Of a stretch of 64,000 bases of DNA, positions 9,694 through 19,764 are shown piece after piece. Below the pieces are notes generated by a model, which was given only the letters and a program-made list of their open reading frames with translations, did not search any database and was not told where the DNA came from. Position 1 is the first letter of the stretch; every line of letters begins with the position of its first letter. Made by a program: the position numbers and the translations under genes. The stretch is from Chitinophagaceae bacterium. GTDB lineage: Bacteria > Bacteroidota > Bacteroidia > Chitinophagales > Chitinophagaceae. The stretch lies in the NCBI GenBank assembly GCA_947381435.1, contig CANCVE010000006.1:1-64000 (forward strand). The letters are read 5' to 3'.

Positions 9694-12225
9694 TTATTTA
9701 AGTATAACTTCCTTTGCAACACTACCCTTATCCGTTTTTACGGAAAGAATATATACGCCTTTACTAAACGAAGGAAGTTGAATAGTTTTACTGAATTGCA
9801 ACGAATGAAGGTTGATGTATTCAGCACCACAAATTCTTTTTCCTTTCAAATCATACAGTTCCACCCCTACCCTTTCAAAAACATCTTTGCTTACTATTTC
9901 CACAGTCAACAACTGATTCGTAGGTTGAAAACATTTTACTTTAATATCATTTGTTGGTTTAAACGTACAACCTTCTATTGTAGAATAAGTAACTTTCCCA
10001 TCAATTCGGATGGCTTTTATTCTGTAGTAATTATCGCCAATGAAAGGATTTGTATCAAGATAAACGTAAGTATCCTTTACTGATGAAGCAACTTCTCCAA
10101 TCTTATAAAAACTCATTCCATCATTTGACCTTTCTATTTGATACAAACCAATGTTTTCAGTAGTAGCAATACCCCAATTAAGCTGAATGGCATTCCCTAC
10201 TTCTTTTCCATTGAATGAAATGAAATTAATAGGTAACAACTTGGGGTTGGCAAGCATATTCCAAACATAGTTATTAGTAAAATTTGCCTTGCTATAAAAC
10301 GAACCATTAGTATTGTTTTGAAGTAGATTCAAGGCTGTATAATTATTGTATGCTGTTGTGCCATTATAAAAACCACCAATACCAACATCGGTATTATTGG
10401 TGCAAACATTATTGAAGATGTTGTTATCGATGGTTGCTCTATCAGCCGATAAAGCACTTACTGAAATACCCCTATTGTTGTTGGTACAAACATTTTCTGC
10501 CACCAAGCATTTAGAAGAATATTGGTTACCTACTTCTAAATTATAAAACTGGATTCCTATATATGTATTCCCTGTAAGCGTATTTCCCTGTACAATGTGC
10601 AGATTTGCCCCTTCTTCTATAAACACCCCATTGCGCTGATTTCCTGATGCATAGTTGTTCATTAGAACAGAATTTGAGGAAAACGCATCGAGGTCAATTC
10701 CATCTTTCACACCATTCAAAACAGTGTTGCCCACCGCAAAAAGCCTACTACCTGCTACTTCCCAAATACACCTTCCGTTACAATTGTTTATAGTGCATGC
10801 CCTGATATATGTTGGAGAAAAGCTGTTTCTTTTCGTAATTCCCTGCGATGCGGTATTAAGAAGCGTAATACTATCCAGAATTACGTTGGCAGTTCCGGTA
10901 ATAAATAGGGCTGCGTTTTTACCATCAATTCCATTACAATCAATAGTGCCTCCAGAAAATGAAGAGGTAATGCCACCCCCGAAATAGAGTACCGTGCCAC
11001 AAGAATCTTTTCCATTGATGGTGCCGTTCAATAAATAACATTCATCATCGAGAACTAGTAATGAATCGGAAGCAGAAGTAGTTATAAAAGTTCCATTTAA
11101 ATGTATAACCAACACATCTGTTGGGTATAAATTGTGAAATTTATCAACGATACTCCTTACTGATTTCAGGCTGGTATCCTTAATGGTAATGTCTTGCCTT
11201 CCCATCCCAAACTTCACCACATTATTATGCTGATTGCCGATAGTGGGGGGATTAAAATATATGCAACCACTATTGCTTCCATCAATTTTATTTACGCCCA
11301 AATTGCCAAAAAGGTAGTTATTACTTCCACTGCCCGCCACGTTTGCCGTGTTTTTACAGTCGTTATAATAGATTCTATCCTTTGTACTATTGATTAATAA
11401 ACCGATGGTGTTACTACGAATTTTATTATAAGAAACGAGGGTTTCGGTAGAGGCGGTAGTCAAATTGATGCCTGTTGTGCAGCTATCAACGGTATTAAAA
11501 GTGATGGCTTCAAATTGCGAAACAGACTCTAATCCAGTGGTGCATTTGATAATCGTGTTGTTTGTGATAGCTGCATAATTTCCATTAACATGAATGCCCA
11601 ATGTGGTGTTTTTAATACTGTTATCAGTGCAGACAAAATTGAACGCATTATTGAATGAAATGCCTACCGCACCACAGTTGGCAATGGTGCAACGAGTTAC
11701 TGAGCCAGCATCTGCATACACATTTGCCCCACGACCAACATAGTAAACACCTCCTTTTTTACAGTTCTGAATGGTTAATCCGTCAATATGGATTTTGCCA
11801 GAGGTTGTTGCGTTGATGCCAATGATAGTATGATTCCCCCCATCCAAAATGGCTGTGCCTGCGGCAAAAATAGACACCATTGTGTCGTTTGGAACGGCTA
11901 TTAAGGAAGTGGCAGTGGTATTATTATCCGCCAAAACATTTGCATAATTCATGACCAGTAACATCTTACTTGATAAGGTAATGGGCATATTTTTAATGAG
12001 CAAACTTCCTGAAACAGTTAATCTGATTATGTTATTGGGATATTTTAAGCGGGTATTGTTAATGGCTAATTGAAGAGAATCGACAGGTGTATTATTAAAC
12101 GAAAGGTCTATTATTTTTTCGGAAGGTTTTTCTATGAAAGTAGCAATTGGGGTAGTAAAAAAGGATTGGGCATCACTTAAAAAAGGGATTATAACAATGA
12201 GCAATAAAATATATAATTTGTTCAC
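9694..12225 (-). CDS. Parallel beta-helix protein, paralogue 3, T9SS-sorted
   Basis: About 843 residues. No ATG is available: I start at the GTG at 12225 (then NKLYILLLIVIIPFL, signal ending SDAQ); a TTG nine bases upstream is the alternative. The two beta-helix modules, NGVFIEEGANLH near residue 555, an FN3-like domain (LPINFISFNG...YQIERS) and a T9SS sorting tail (FSKGVYILSVKTDKG) match paralogue 2. It is the first gene after SusD, separated by the 21-bp repeat array at 12273-12503. It may be a surface lyase, hydrolase or glycan-binding protein of the locus; family assignment needs a profile search. Confidence 0.85.
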   Translation of the reverse strand: MNKLYILLLIVIIPFLSDAQSFFTTPIATFIEKPSEKIIDLSFNNTPVDSLQLAINNTRLKYPNNIIRLTVSGSLLIKNMPITLSSKMLLVMNYANVLADNNTTATSLIAVPNDTMVSIFAAGTAILDGGNHTIIGINATTSGKIHIDGLTIQNCKKGGVYYVGRGANVYADAGSVTRCTIANCGAVGISFNNAFNFVCTDNSIKNTTLGIHVNGNYAAITNNTIIKCTTGLESVSQFEAITFNTVDSCTTGINLTTASTETLVSYNKIRSNTIGLLINSTKDRIYYNDCKNTANVAGSGSNNYLFGNLGVNKIDGSNSGCIYFNPPTIGNQHNNVVKFGMGRQDITIKDTSLKSVRSIVDKFHNLYPTDVLVIHLNGTFITTSASDSLLVLDDECYLLNGTINGKDSCGTVLYFGGGITSSFSGGTIDCNGIDGKNAALFITGTANVILDSITLLNTASQGITKRNSFSPTYIRACTINNCNGRCIWEVAGSRLFAVGNTVLNGVKDGIDLDAFSSNSVLMNNYASGNQRNGVFIEEGANLHIVQGNTLTGNTYIGIQFYNLEVGNQYSSKCLVAENVCTNNNRGISVSALSADRATIDNNIFNNVCTNNTDVGIGGFYNGTTAYNNYTALNLLQNNTNGSFYSKANFTNNYVWNMLANPKLLPINFISFNGKEVGNAIQLNWGIATTENIGLYQIERSNDGMSFYKIGEVASSVKDTYVYLDTNPFIGDNYYRIKAIRIDGKVTYSTIEGCTFKPTNDIKVKCFQPTNQLLTVEIVSKDVFERVGVELYDLKGKRICGAEYINLHSLQFSKTIQLPSFSKGVYILSVKTDKGSVAKEVILK

Positions 12226-12272
12226 TCGTATCAATTTTGTTGGAACATGCTTCTTTCCAATTTAAACTCACA

Positions 12273-12503
12273 GCCCATAATATCACATCTAATCTTCCCA
12301 ATATGAGACGTCATCTTCCCAATATGAGACGTCATCTTCCCAATATGAGGCGTCTTCTTACCAATATGAGACGTCATCTTACCAATATGAGACGTCATCT
12401 TACCAATATGAGACGTCATCTTACCAATTCGAGATGTCGTTTTACCAATTCGAGACGTCGTTTTACCAATTCGAGACTTCGTTTTAAAAGTTTGAGATTT
12501 ATT
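12273..12503. repeat. Array A: 21-bp tandem repeat, about 10-11 units
   Basis: Units recur every 21 bases; the core is CCAATATGAGACGTCATCTT with a GACGTC palindrome. Nine good units run from 12294 to 12482; the flanking unit on each side is degenerate. The last three good units shift together to AATTCGAGACGTCGTTTTAC, so the array has two sub-families. It begins about 40 bases upstream of the beta-helix gene start and ends about 55 bases past the SusD stop. Because 21 is a multiple of 3, open frames run through it on both strands (heptapeptides like HIGKMTS and NMRRHLP); I regard these as by-products. Confidence 0.95.
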
Positions 12504-12557
12504 ATTCCATTTTTAAACCTTAAACAATCTCACATTAACTCTAAACTAACAACTAAC

Positions 12558-14264
12558 CTACCACCCATTGTTCTGAGTGAGTTTTGTGTTTAAATCTCTT
12601 TGTGATTGTGGGATTGGGAATAGTAAATATTTGCTATTGAAAGGTACAATACTCATTGGATCTACTCTTCCGGCACTCCAGTTCTTCGCTACTTTATCAT
12701 ATACAGGTAACCCTTGAGGTAAAGTAGGTAAAAATGTTTTAAACTGATATTCGTACATGGTCGATGAGCCATCATACCCTTTCATACGTACCAAATCGAA
12801 CCAACGCTTGCCTTCACCAATAAACTCTAATCCTCTTTCATCAAAAATTTTCTTACGAAAATCATCTTGAGATAATCCAGCCTCCACATCAAGGGGTAGT
12901 GCACTTGGTGTAGTTAGCCCCGTATTCCTTGCTCTTGCCCTCAATTTATTAATATCTGCCAAAGCAGTAACATCTGGATCACCAAGATATTCATTTCGCG
13001 CCTCTGCCCTTATTAAATAAATCTCTGCCAAACGAAGTACAAAGAAATCATTTTCATGATCCGATGCATCAAGTCCTTTGGGGTCTCTAAACTTATTTAT
13101 GTAAGGAAATTGACTAGGGAAAGAATCATTTTTAGTAGCAGAAATGGAAGGATAAGACACATACTTTGTACCAGAAGTTGGGGTAATATTCCAACTGGTC
13201 AAAAAGGTTGTTTTAGCTCGGTAATCATTAACATAATCGCCCGAAGTACAATAATCGTAAAACCAAGGATGCACTTTGTAGCTACCACTACCTGCACCCA
13301 AACCGCCTACTACAGCCTTAGTCTGATTGCCAGTAACGCCACCCATAGTTGGCGGCATAAAACGTACGGGATATTCTGAACCTTGCGAATTGCTTGAACT
13401 TACCAATCTATCTCTGGTAAACCTAATGCCATAAATAACTTCCGAACCATAAACATTCGACTCATTTTCTACATTCCATAGGTCGGCATAATTTGGCACC
13501 AACTTATATCCCCCGCTATTAATAACTACAGTGGCGCAACTATCGGCAGTTTTATAAAAAGCGGATGCATTTTTCCCCCTTTTTTCCAAATCATTACCAT
13601 AAGTAAGATAAGCCAGAGATTGCAATGCTTGAGTGGCACCTTTGTTGGTTAGCCCAATGCCATCGGGTTTATTTTTATAATCGAGGAGACTTGCCGCACG
13701 TTTTAAATCAGAAAAGATGAGTGCATAAACCGAATCAACAGGATCTCTTTTTACATAAAAATTAGTAGTGTTGCTTGTAGGCTGTGTTCGGATAGGAATG
13801 GCTCCATATAAACGAACAAGATCAAAATAGCATATAGCCCTAAAAAACCTAATTTCTCCCTCTTCCCTAACCTTCAAAACAGAATCAGAACCAGAAGTTG
13901 TTTGGATAGAAGGCAGCTTTGATAGGAGGTAATTATAATTATTTATGTTGGCATAGTATGCACCATAAACTGCCGAAACAGAAGAAGAGGTAGCATCATA
14001 AATTTTGTTAGCATAAACCTGAAACTCAGTAGAAGTTGAGCCCATATCGTCGGCCGCTAGTTCTAAAATCTTCAATAACTCTTTCTTGTATAAGTCTGTA
14101 CCCTGAAAATTGCCATAATTGCCTTGTATCAATTTCAGTACATCGGCTGTATTGCTTACAGAATTATTCAGGGTCTGCGTGTCATATAGTTTTTCGTCTA
14201 AGCTTTTGTTACACCCTACCAACGAAAGTGATAACAGACCAAAGAAGTATATAAACTTTTTCAT
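12558..14264 (-). CDS. SusD/RagB-family glycan-binding outer-membrane lipoprotein
   Basis: The protein has 568 residues. The start is set at the ATG at 14264 because MKKFIYFFGLLSLSLVGC gives a proper lipoprotein signal with Cys18; a frame 69 bases longer adds nothing signal-like. The N-terminal alpha-helical TPR-type half contains the typical 'REEGEIRFFRAICYFDLVRLYG' region (about residues 130-150). The C-terminal RagB/SusD half has LRLAEIYLIRAEARN and FDERGLEFIGEGKRWFDLVRM. SusD proteins bind oligosaccharide on the cell surface and close over the SusC channel. It follows SusC by 69 bases, the standard order. Confidence 0.95.
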   Translation of the reverse strand: MKKFIYFFGLLSLSLVGCNKSLDEKLYDTQTLNNSVSNTADVLKLIQGNYGNFQGTDLYKKELLKILELAADDMGSTSTEFQVYANKIYDATSSSVSAVYGAYYANINNYNYLLSKLPSIQTTSGSDSVLKVREEGEIRFFRAICYFDLVRLYGAIPIRTQPTSNTTNFYVKRDPVDSVYALIFSDLKRAASLLDYKNKPDGIGLTNKGATQALQSLAYLTYGNDLEKRGKNASAFYKTADSCATVVINSGGYKLVPNYADLWNVENESNVYGSEVIYGIRFTRDRLVSSSNSQGSEYPVRFMPPTMGGVTGNQTKAVVGGLGAGSGSYKVHPWFYDYCTSGDYVNDYRAKTTFLTSWNITPTSGTKYVSYPSISATKNDSFPSQFPYINKFRDPKGLDASDHENDFFVLRLAEIYLIRAEARNEYLGDPDVTALADINKLRARARNTGLTTPSALPLDVEAGLSQDDFRKKIFDERGLEFIGEGKRWFDLVRMKGYDGSSTMYEYQFKTFLPTLPQGLPVYDKVAKNWSAGRVDPMSIVPFNSKYLLFPIPQSQRDLNTKLTQNNGW

Positions 14265-14333
14265 TGTGCAAATATGAAATTGTGATAAAAAAATATGCGT
14301 AATAATATTATTTAATCTTAAAAACTGAAACAA

Positions 14334-17300
14334 TTAAAGTCCCACATTTACCCCAAAGGAATACGTTTTGTATTGAGGGATAGTACCATAATCAACGCCT
14401 TGATTAATAGCATTTAAACCAAAGCCACTAACTTCTGGATCGAACCCTTTGTATTTAGTAATCACAAAAAGGTTGGTAGCATTTACAAACAGTTTAAGTG
14501 AGTTTAGGTATTTAATCTTTTTAACATTGACGTTGTAGGAAAGATTTACATTCTTTAACCTAATAAATGAGCCATCTTCTATTAGTCGGTCACTTACACG
14601 TTTATCAAACAAAGAACCAGTTGTTTTTGCCCTAGGATAATAGTTGCTTGTGCCTTCCCCTTTCCAACGGCCATCCCAAACTTCTTGTCGCAAGTTTCCT
14701 GAGGTACTATAAACTAATCCGTCACTGTAATATCTATTAAGATTTAATATAGATTGACCAATCTTTCCCATGATGAAGAAACTTAATTCTAGTGATTTGT
14801 AGCTGAATGTATTGGTAATGCCGAAGATGTATTTAGGATTTGGATTACCTAAAATGGTTCTGTCATCAGCATCTATTTTGCCATCGCCATTCAAGTCTGC
14901 ATATTTTATATCGCCGGGGGCAGGATTTACTGCATCCGTTGGGCTTTTAGCTATTTCAGTTTTGTTTTGGTAAATACCAATGGTGCGATAGCCATAAAAA
15001 GAACCAATTGCATTACCCGGCACAGCAATAGTCCCGTATTGGTCGAGCGCTGTAGGGAGCAAAGTACTTCCGTTTATTTGACCATTCTCTCCTAAATTGA
15101 TTACTTTATTTTGATTGAAAGCAATATTTGCTGCTATCTTCCATCCAATTTTTTTCGTAATGGCAAATCGAGCATTGGCTTCAATTTCAATACCACTGTT
15201 TTCTATTTTCCCCAAATTGGTGGGATACGAAGAAAACCCAACATCTGAAGGAATTGGCAAGTCTAACAATAAATCAGTAGTCGTCTTTTTATAATAATCA
15301 ACCGTTAGTTGGTATTTGTCTTTTAAGAAGGCAATATCAAAACCTACATCAAACTGACCCGTCTTTTCCCAATGAAGGTTAGGATTAGCAAAAGAGTTCA
15401 TGTATACACCACCCACTATTGTATCATAACCTGTACCTGCCCTACTTGGTATAAGCAATGCTTGGGTGGAACCTACGCCAATGTTTTGATTGCCCGAAAA
15501 ACCATAGCTTGTCCTGATTTTAGCATTGGAGATAAAGCCAGCTTTGTTCATGAATTGTTCTTTATAAATGTTCCAACCAAGGGCAACAGAAGGAAAAAAA
15601 TCCCATTTATGACCAGCGGCTAATCTAGAAGAACCATCTGTTCTACCAGTAAGGGTCAGTAGGTACTTATCATTAATGGTATAGTTTACCCTAGCCAAAT
15701 AAGATTGCAGATACCATTGTTGGTATTTTGTTACTGGCAAACTCACAATATTTGAAGCGTACGCAAACCCGTCTGCACCAAGATTGTCATTGGGAAAACC
15801 TTTAGCACTCATGCCACTAGAACTCGATTCCCAACTTTGCGATGTATAACCAGCCACTGCATTCAAGCGATGTCCTGCATGTAACAATTTTGTATATGTA
15901 AGGGTATATTCAGTAAGATAATTAACGTTTTTATTATCTACTTTGTATGCCTGTCCGCCTACTAAATCTCCCGTGGTTGTTCCTCTACCAGAATAATTGG
16001 AACTCTTGTTATTATTCTGATTAATACTCCCACTTACTTTTAATTTTAATTCATTTGGAATGATACTGTACTCGCCAAATAAATTAACCAATACCAATGA
16101 CCCAGATGTTTTACTAACAGAATTTGCCACTACTGAAACTGGATTGTTTTGCAGAGCGATATTTATTTCACCATCTGGTGTAAAAGGATTACCCAATGGT
16201 GATGATCTAAGGGCAGTAGTAACAACCGACCCTCCTTGCACAGGATGATTAGTAGATTGTAAGCCCTGCCTATTATCAGATAAATTTAGTTTTGAAGTAA
16301 TGCCTATCTTAAAATTATTCGAACATTGTCTGTCCAGGTTAAAGGATACCCCTTCCTTTCTAAAATAAGTATTTCTTACCACGCCAATAATGTCTGTATA
16401 GTTAGCACCAATGGCATACTTAGTACGATCATCTCCACCGGATAATGAAAGCTGATGATCTTGAGAGGAAGACTTAGCAAAAACCATGTCTTGCCAAAAA
16501 ATATTGGTAAGGCTATCTATTTGTCCAAGTCTATATCTGCTATACATCCCTTTGGTACTATCCGAGTTGTAAGTTGCTTCGTTTGCGTAGGTAGCAAAGT
16601 CTTTAGAGTTTAGCATATTGATCCGCTTAGGCAATTGCGAAGCATCATTTCTGTAAGCATAAGACAGCCTATCCTTCCCTGTTTTTCCCCTTTTGGTAGT
16701 TACCATCACCACCCCATTGGCACCTCTAGAACCAAATATGGCTGTAGAAGATGCATCCTTTAATATTTCAATAGACTCTATATCGTTAGGATTCAGGTTA
16801 GCCAACGCATTTGTTGGTTGCTGCTGACTAGTAAAATAGTCGGCACCTGTTTTTGCATTAACTGTATTGTTATCAGACTCAATGGGCACACCATCTATAA
16901 CAATTAAGGGCTGATTAGCCCCTAATGAATTTGTTCCCCTTATGTTAAAAACGATTCCAGAACCAGGGTCACCAGAAGTTTGCGTTATGTTTACGCCCGC
17001 CGCTTTTCCTTGTAATAATTGTTCGAAAGAACTAGAAGTTTGTTGAGCAGCATTTTCTAGTTTTACCTTAGAAACAGATCCAGTAAGGTCACTCTTTTTA
17101 ATTGTCCCATAACCTACTACCACCACATCGTCCAATGCTTTAGAAATAGAAGTAAGTGAAACATTGGAAATAGCGCTATTGCTAACAGAAACTTCTATTG
17201 GTTCAAAACCAGTAAAACTAAAAACCAAGCTTGCCTTATTATTGGTTACTTTTATTTTAAACTCGCCTTTTGCATCACTAGCTACTGCATTTGGTTTACC

Positions 17301-17744
17301 TTTTTCTATGATAGTAACCCCTTGCATGGTTTCGCCTTTTTCGTTCTTTACCACGCCCCTAATTACGTTTCCCTCTTGCGTAGGTTTAATTTCTTCAGTG
17401 AGTTTATCAGTCTTAGGTTTATCGTTAATCTTATACAATATAATCCTATCTCCCACCAATTGATAGCCTATCTTATAACTCTTTTCTAAGTCTTGTAAAA
17501 AGTCAACAACCTTTTTGTTTGTAGCATTATACGCAATAACTTGTTCTGTATTGATGACGCTAGAGCTAAAGGAGATGTTTACATGTGTTTGTTTCTGCAC
17601 ATCAGCGATGAGAGCCTTTAATTTCACCTTGTTATTGTTGAAGGTGAAGGTTTTGTCGAGACTAGATTGTGCATGTAAACTATTGTTGGTAGCACTAGCT
17701 ATACACAAAAGAACAAACATGAAACAAGGAAGAAATTTTTTCAC
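14334..17744 (-). CDS. SusC/RagA-family TonB-dependent outer-membrane transporter
   Basis: The 1136-residue protein begins with GTG (KKFLPCFMFVLLCIASA signal, cleaved near HAQ). An STN (secretin/TonB short N-terminal) domain lies at about residues 30-105. A carboxypeptidase-regulatory-like beta-sandwich follows (IRGVVKNEKGETMQGVTI, about 128-205). Then come the plug with VVVVGYGTIKKSDLTGSVS and the beta-barrel to the C-terminus. The STN domain means it can signal through FecR, which fits the anti-sigma and sigma genes just upstream. It imports oligosaccharides made by surface enzymes, together with the SusD partner. Confidence 0.95.
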   Translation of the reverse strand: MKKFLPCFMFVLLCIASATNNSLHAQSSLDKTFTFNNNKVKLKALIADVQKQTHVNISFSSSVINTEQVIAYNATNKKVVDFLQDLEKSYKIGYQLVGDRIILYKINDKPKTDKLTEEIKPTQEGNVIRGVVKNEKGETMQGVTIIEKGKPNAVASDAKGEFKIKVTNNKASLVFSFTGFEPIEVSVSNSAISNVSLTSISKALDDVVVVGYGTIKKSDLTGSVSKVKLENAAQQTSSSFEQLLQGKAAGVNITQTSGDPGSGIVFNIRGTNSLGANQPLIVIDGVPIESDNNTVNAKTGADYFTSQQQPTNALANLNPNDIESIEILKDASSTAIFGSRGANGVVMVTTKRGKTGKDRLSYAYRNDASQLPKRINMLNSKDFATYANEATYNSDSTKGMYSRYRLGQIDSLTNIFWQDMVFAKSSSQDHQLSLSGGDDRTKYAIGANYTDIIGVVRNTYFRKEGVSFNLDRQCSNNFKIGITSKLNLSDNRQGLQSTNHPVQGGSVVTTALRSSPLGNPFTPDGEINIALQNNPVSVVANSVSKTSGSLVLVNLFGEYSIIPNELKLKVSGSINQNNNKSSNYSGRGTTTGDLVGGQAYKVDNKNVNYLTEYTLTYTKLLHAGHRLNAVAGYTSQSWESSSSGMSAKGFPNDNLGADGFAYASNIVSLPVTKYQQWYLQSYLARVNYTINDKYLLTLTGRTDGSSRLAAGHKWDFFPSVALGWNIYKEQFMNKAGFISNAKIRTSYGFSGNQNIGVGSTQALLIPSRAGTGYDTIVGGVYMNSFANPNLHWEKTGQFDVGFDIAFLKDKYQLTVDYYKKTTTDLLLDLPIPSDVGFSSYPTNLGKIENSGIEIEANARFAITKKIGWKIAANIAFNQNKVINLGENGQINGSTLLPTALDQYGTIAVPGNAIGSFYGYRTIGIYQNKTEIAKSPTDAVNPAPGDIKYADLNGDGKIDADDRTILGNPNPKYIFGITNTFSYKSLELSFFIMGKIGQSILNLNRYYSDGLVYSTSGNLRQEVWDGRWKGEGTSNYYPRAKTTGSLFDKRVSDRLIEDGSFIRLKNVNLSYNVNVKKIKYLNSLKLFVNATNLFVITKYKGFDPEVSGFGLNAINQGVDYGTIPQYKTYSFGVNVGL

Positions 17745-17861
17745 GGCAAATAATATTTAGCAACCTAAAGTTGCATTTAGAAAGAAAAAATATTAATAAA
17801 TATTAGTTAACAAGTAATCATTATCAGATTGAGTATGTAGCGAAATGCAATAGGACATTTA

Positions 17862-18947
17862 CTAATCACAACCATTGCCTTTAATCAATATCTTAGTACC
17901 ATTCACTTCAAATGAAGAGTTGGTGGCAATACATATTGACTTTAAAACAGAAAATAAATCAATATTAGATATATCACCAGAGAAAGAACAGTTGTATAGA
18001 TTGGTACTTTCTACAACTATATCAATCCCATAATAAGATTGTAATTTTATAAAAATACTTCTAAGCTTTTCCTGATCAAATACTAACACTTCTTTTGTGT
18101 TCACAACTGCGGTATCATTTGGCAGAATCCTTTCAGGCTTTTCTACAATTCTATTTTCAAATAAATGCAAATTAAGATTGTAGACCGCTTTCTGGTTGGG
18201 GGTAAGTATTGTTGAAGCCTTATTGGTTCTTTCTGTTATAGACAACAATTTCTCGTTCTCAAACACTTGAACTTTACCTGTTTTTACAGCAACTTCTACA
18301 TTTCCAGTTTTTTTATTGGTGTTGATAGTAAAACTCGTTCCTAATACCTTGGTAACGATGTTATTATAATACACCATAAAAGGCTTCACAGGATTCTTTG
18401 TTACCTGAAAAAAAGCTTCCCCTTCTAAATAGACATCTCTAGTTTCGCCTGCAAATATTCTGCTGTAATGAATGGAACTATTGGGTGCTAAAGTTACTTT
18501 CGATCCATCGCTCAACACTACCAATTGTTGTTCATTTTTAGTATTAGCAACGGTAATGGTATATTTTGGAATGATAGCTGCAAATTGTTTTTTGGAGCCA
18601 TCGTTTGTAGATTGATAAAACAAAGAAGCCAAACCAATAATTGCAATTACGCTTGCTGCGGCAATCCAACGATATATTGTTGGGATTGTCCTTTTAGTTG
18701 GCAGCATCTTTTTCACGTTCTTTTCAGCCTCATAAATATTTCTGATAATATCATGTGCTATGTGTGGTGGCAAATCGGCAACATCGCTTTCATTCTCTAA
18801 CCTCAGGTCAGACAATACAGCTTTGTCCAAAACATGATCATACCGAGATGAATCTATCATTTCAAACAACTCGTCATGCTCTTCAATAGAGACATTATTA
18901 GCTTTATAAAGCCCTAAAAGATATTTGAAACGTTCTTCGTTCATCAT
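17862..18947 (-). CDS. FecR-family anti-sigma factor
   Basis: The 361-residue protein has an N-terminal cytoplasmic sigma-binding part (about 1-90) and a single membrane helix (IYRWIAAASVIAIIGLASLFY, about 91-111). The periplasmic FecR domain includes LSDGSKVTLAPNSSIHY and the GEAFFQVTKNPVKPFMV stretch. A C-terminal STN-like segment (LRSIFIKLQSYYGIDIVVE) is typical of Bacteroidota FecR. It lies 79 bases after the sigma gene and 117 bases before SusC, and should hold the sigma factor until SusC signals that ligand is present. Confidence 0.92.
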   Translation of the reverse strand: MMNEERFKYLLGLYKANNVSIEEHDELFEMIDSSRYDHVLDKAVLSDLRLENESDVADLPPHIAHDIIRNIYEAEKNVKKMLPTKRTIPTIYRWIAAASVIAIIGLASLFYQSTNDGSKKQFAAIIPKYTITVANTKNEQQLVVLSDGSKVTLAPNSSIHYSRIFAGETRDVYLEGEAFFQVTKNPVKPFMVYYNNIVTKVLGTSFTINTNKKTGNVEVAVKTGKVQVFENEKLLSITERTNKASTILTPNQKAVYNLNLHLFENRIVEKPERILPNDTAVVNTKEVLVFDQEKLRSIFIKLQSYYGIDIVVESTNLYNCSFSGDISNIDLFSVLKSICIATNSSFEVNGTKILIKGNGCD

Positions 18948-19026
18948 ATTTAAAAACAGGCTTACAAACCTGTAATATTCATATACACTTAAGTATACTT
19001 TGTGGAGTACAAAGAAGAAATAAAAT

Positions 19027-19641
19027 TTAAAAAATTATTGAAACAATTGCTACTGAAAGAATAATTCCTTTCGCTGCAAGCACTTTTTTGATATGAAGTA
19101 GTGCCCTTGATATATGTGTTTTTACAGTAAGTGGAGACAATTCTAGCTTCTCTCCTATTTGTATGTAAGTTAAGTTTTCATTTCTGGATAATAGATAGGC
19201 CTTCTTCTGTTGTTCTGGCAAAGTATTTATCGCTGCATTTAATATGGAAGCATATTCTACATCCTGCACCCAATTTTCAGTAATATTCGATTTACTTTCG
19301 GTAATGTAGGGTAGTTCATTCATTACCTTCCATTCATTACTCACCTTTTTCAATCGGTTAATGATGTTATTCTTTGCTACAGTATGTAACCAAGCTTCAA
19401 TGGGTTGATTGGGTTTTAAGGTATTTCGTGATAGCCATAGTTTCAAGAACACGTCTTGCACAACTTCCTGAGCCAATATAGGAGACTTTAAAAATCTTGT
19501 TGCTGTTTTATAAATCCTGTTTCTGTGCCTATCATACAAAAGCTGAAAGGCATATTCGCTGTCTTCGGCAAGCAGCGCCACAAGTTTACTCTCTTCATAT
19601 TTACTTTGATCTAGCAATCTATTATTTTTTTCAGTGGTCAA
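19027..19641 (-). CDS. ECF (sigma-70 family) RNA polymerase sigma factor
   Basis: The 204-residue protein has region 2 at about residues 25-95 (YAFQLLYDRHRNRIYKTA, then EVVQDVFLKLW). Region 4 is at about 130-185 (LPEQQKKAYLLSRNENLTY, then IGEKLELSPLTVKTHISRAL). The only in-frame start is a TTG at 19641; an in-frame stop lies three codons upstream. The last 15 residues are hydrophobic (GIILSVAIVSIIF), a tail often seen in Bacteroidota PUL sigma factors. It heads the leftward block and presumably transcribes SusC onward. Confidence 0.93.
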   Translation of the reverse strand: MTTEKNNRLLDQSKYEESKLVALLAEDSEYAFQLLYDRHRNRIYKTATRFLKSPILAQEVVQDVFLKLWLSRNTLKPNQPIEAWLHTVAKNNIINRLKKVSNEWKVMNELPYITESKSNITENWVQDVEYASILNAAINTLPEQQKKAYLLSRNENLTYIQIGEKLELSPLTVKTHISRALLHIKKVLAAKGIILSVAIVSIIF

Positions 19642-19764
19642 AGATGGCTATTAAATTCCATAATGTTAAATAGAGACCTTATTATTGTTAAAAAAAAATT
19701 GAGTTAAGGGGTAAATAACGATTATCTGACCTTTAGAAAGGAGAATTTTATTAAAAATAGTTAT

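Noticed and set aside
12231-12593. Open frames on both strands through array A (heptapeptides HIGKMTS, NMRRHLP)
   Set aside because: They follow from a 21-bp unit without stop codons, exist on both strands and have no conserved flanks or signal. The repeat, not a protein, is the feature.
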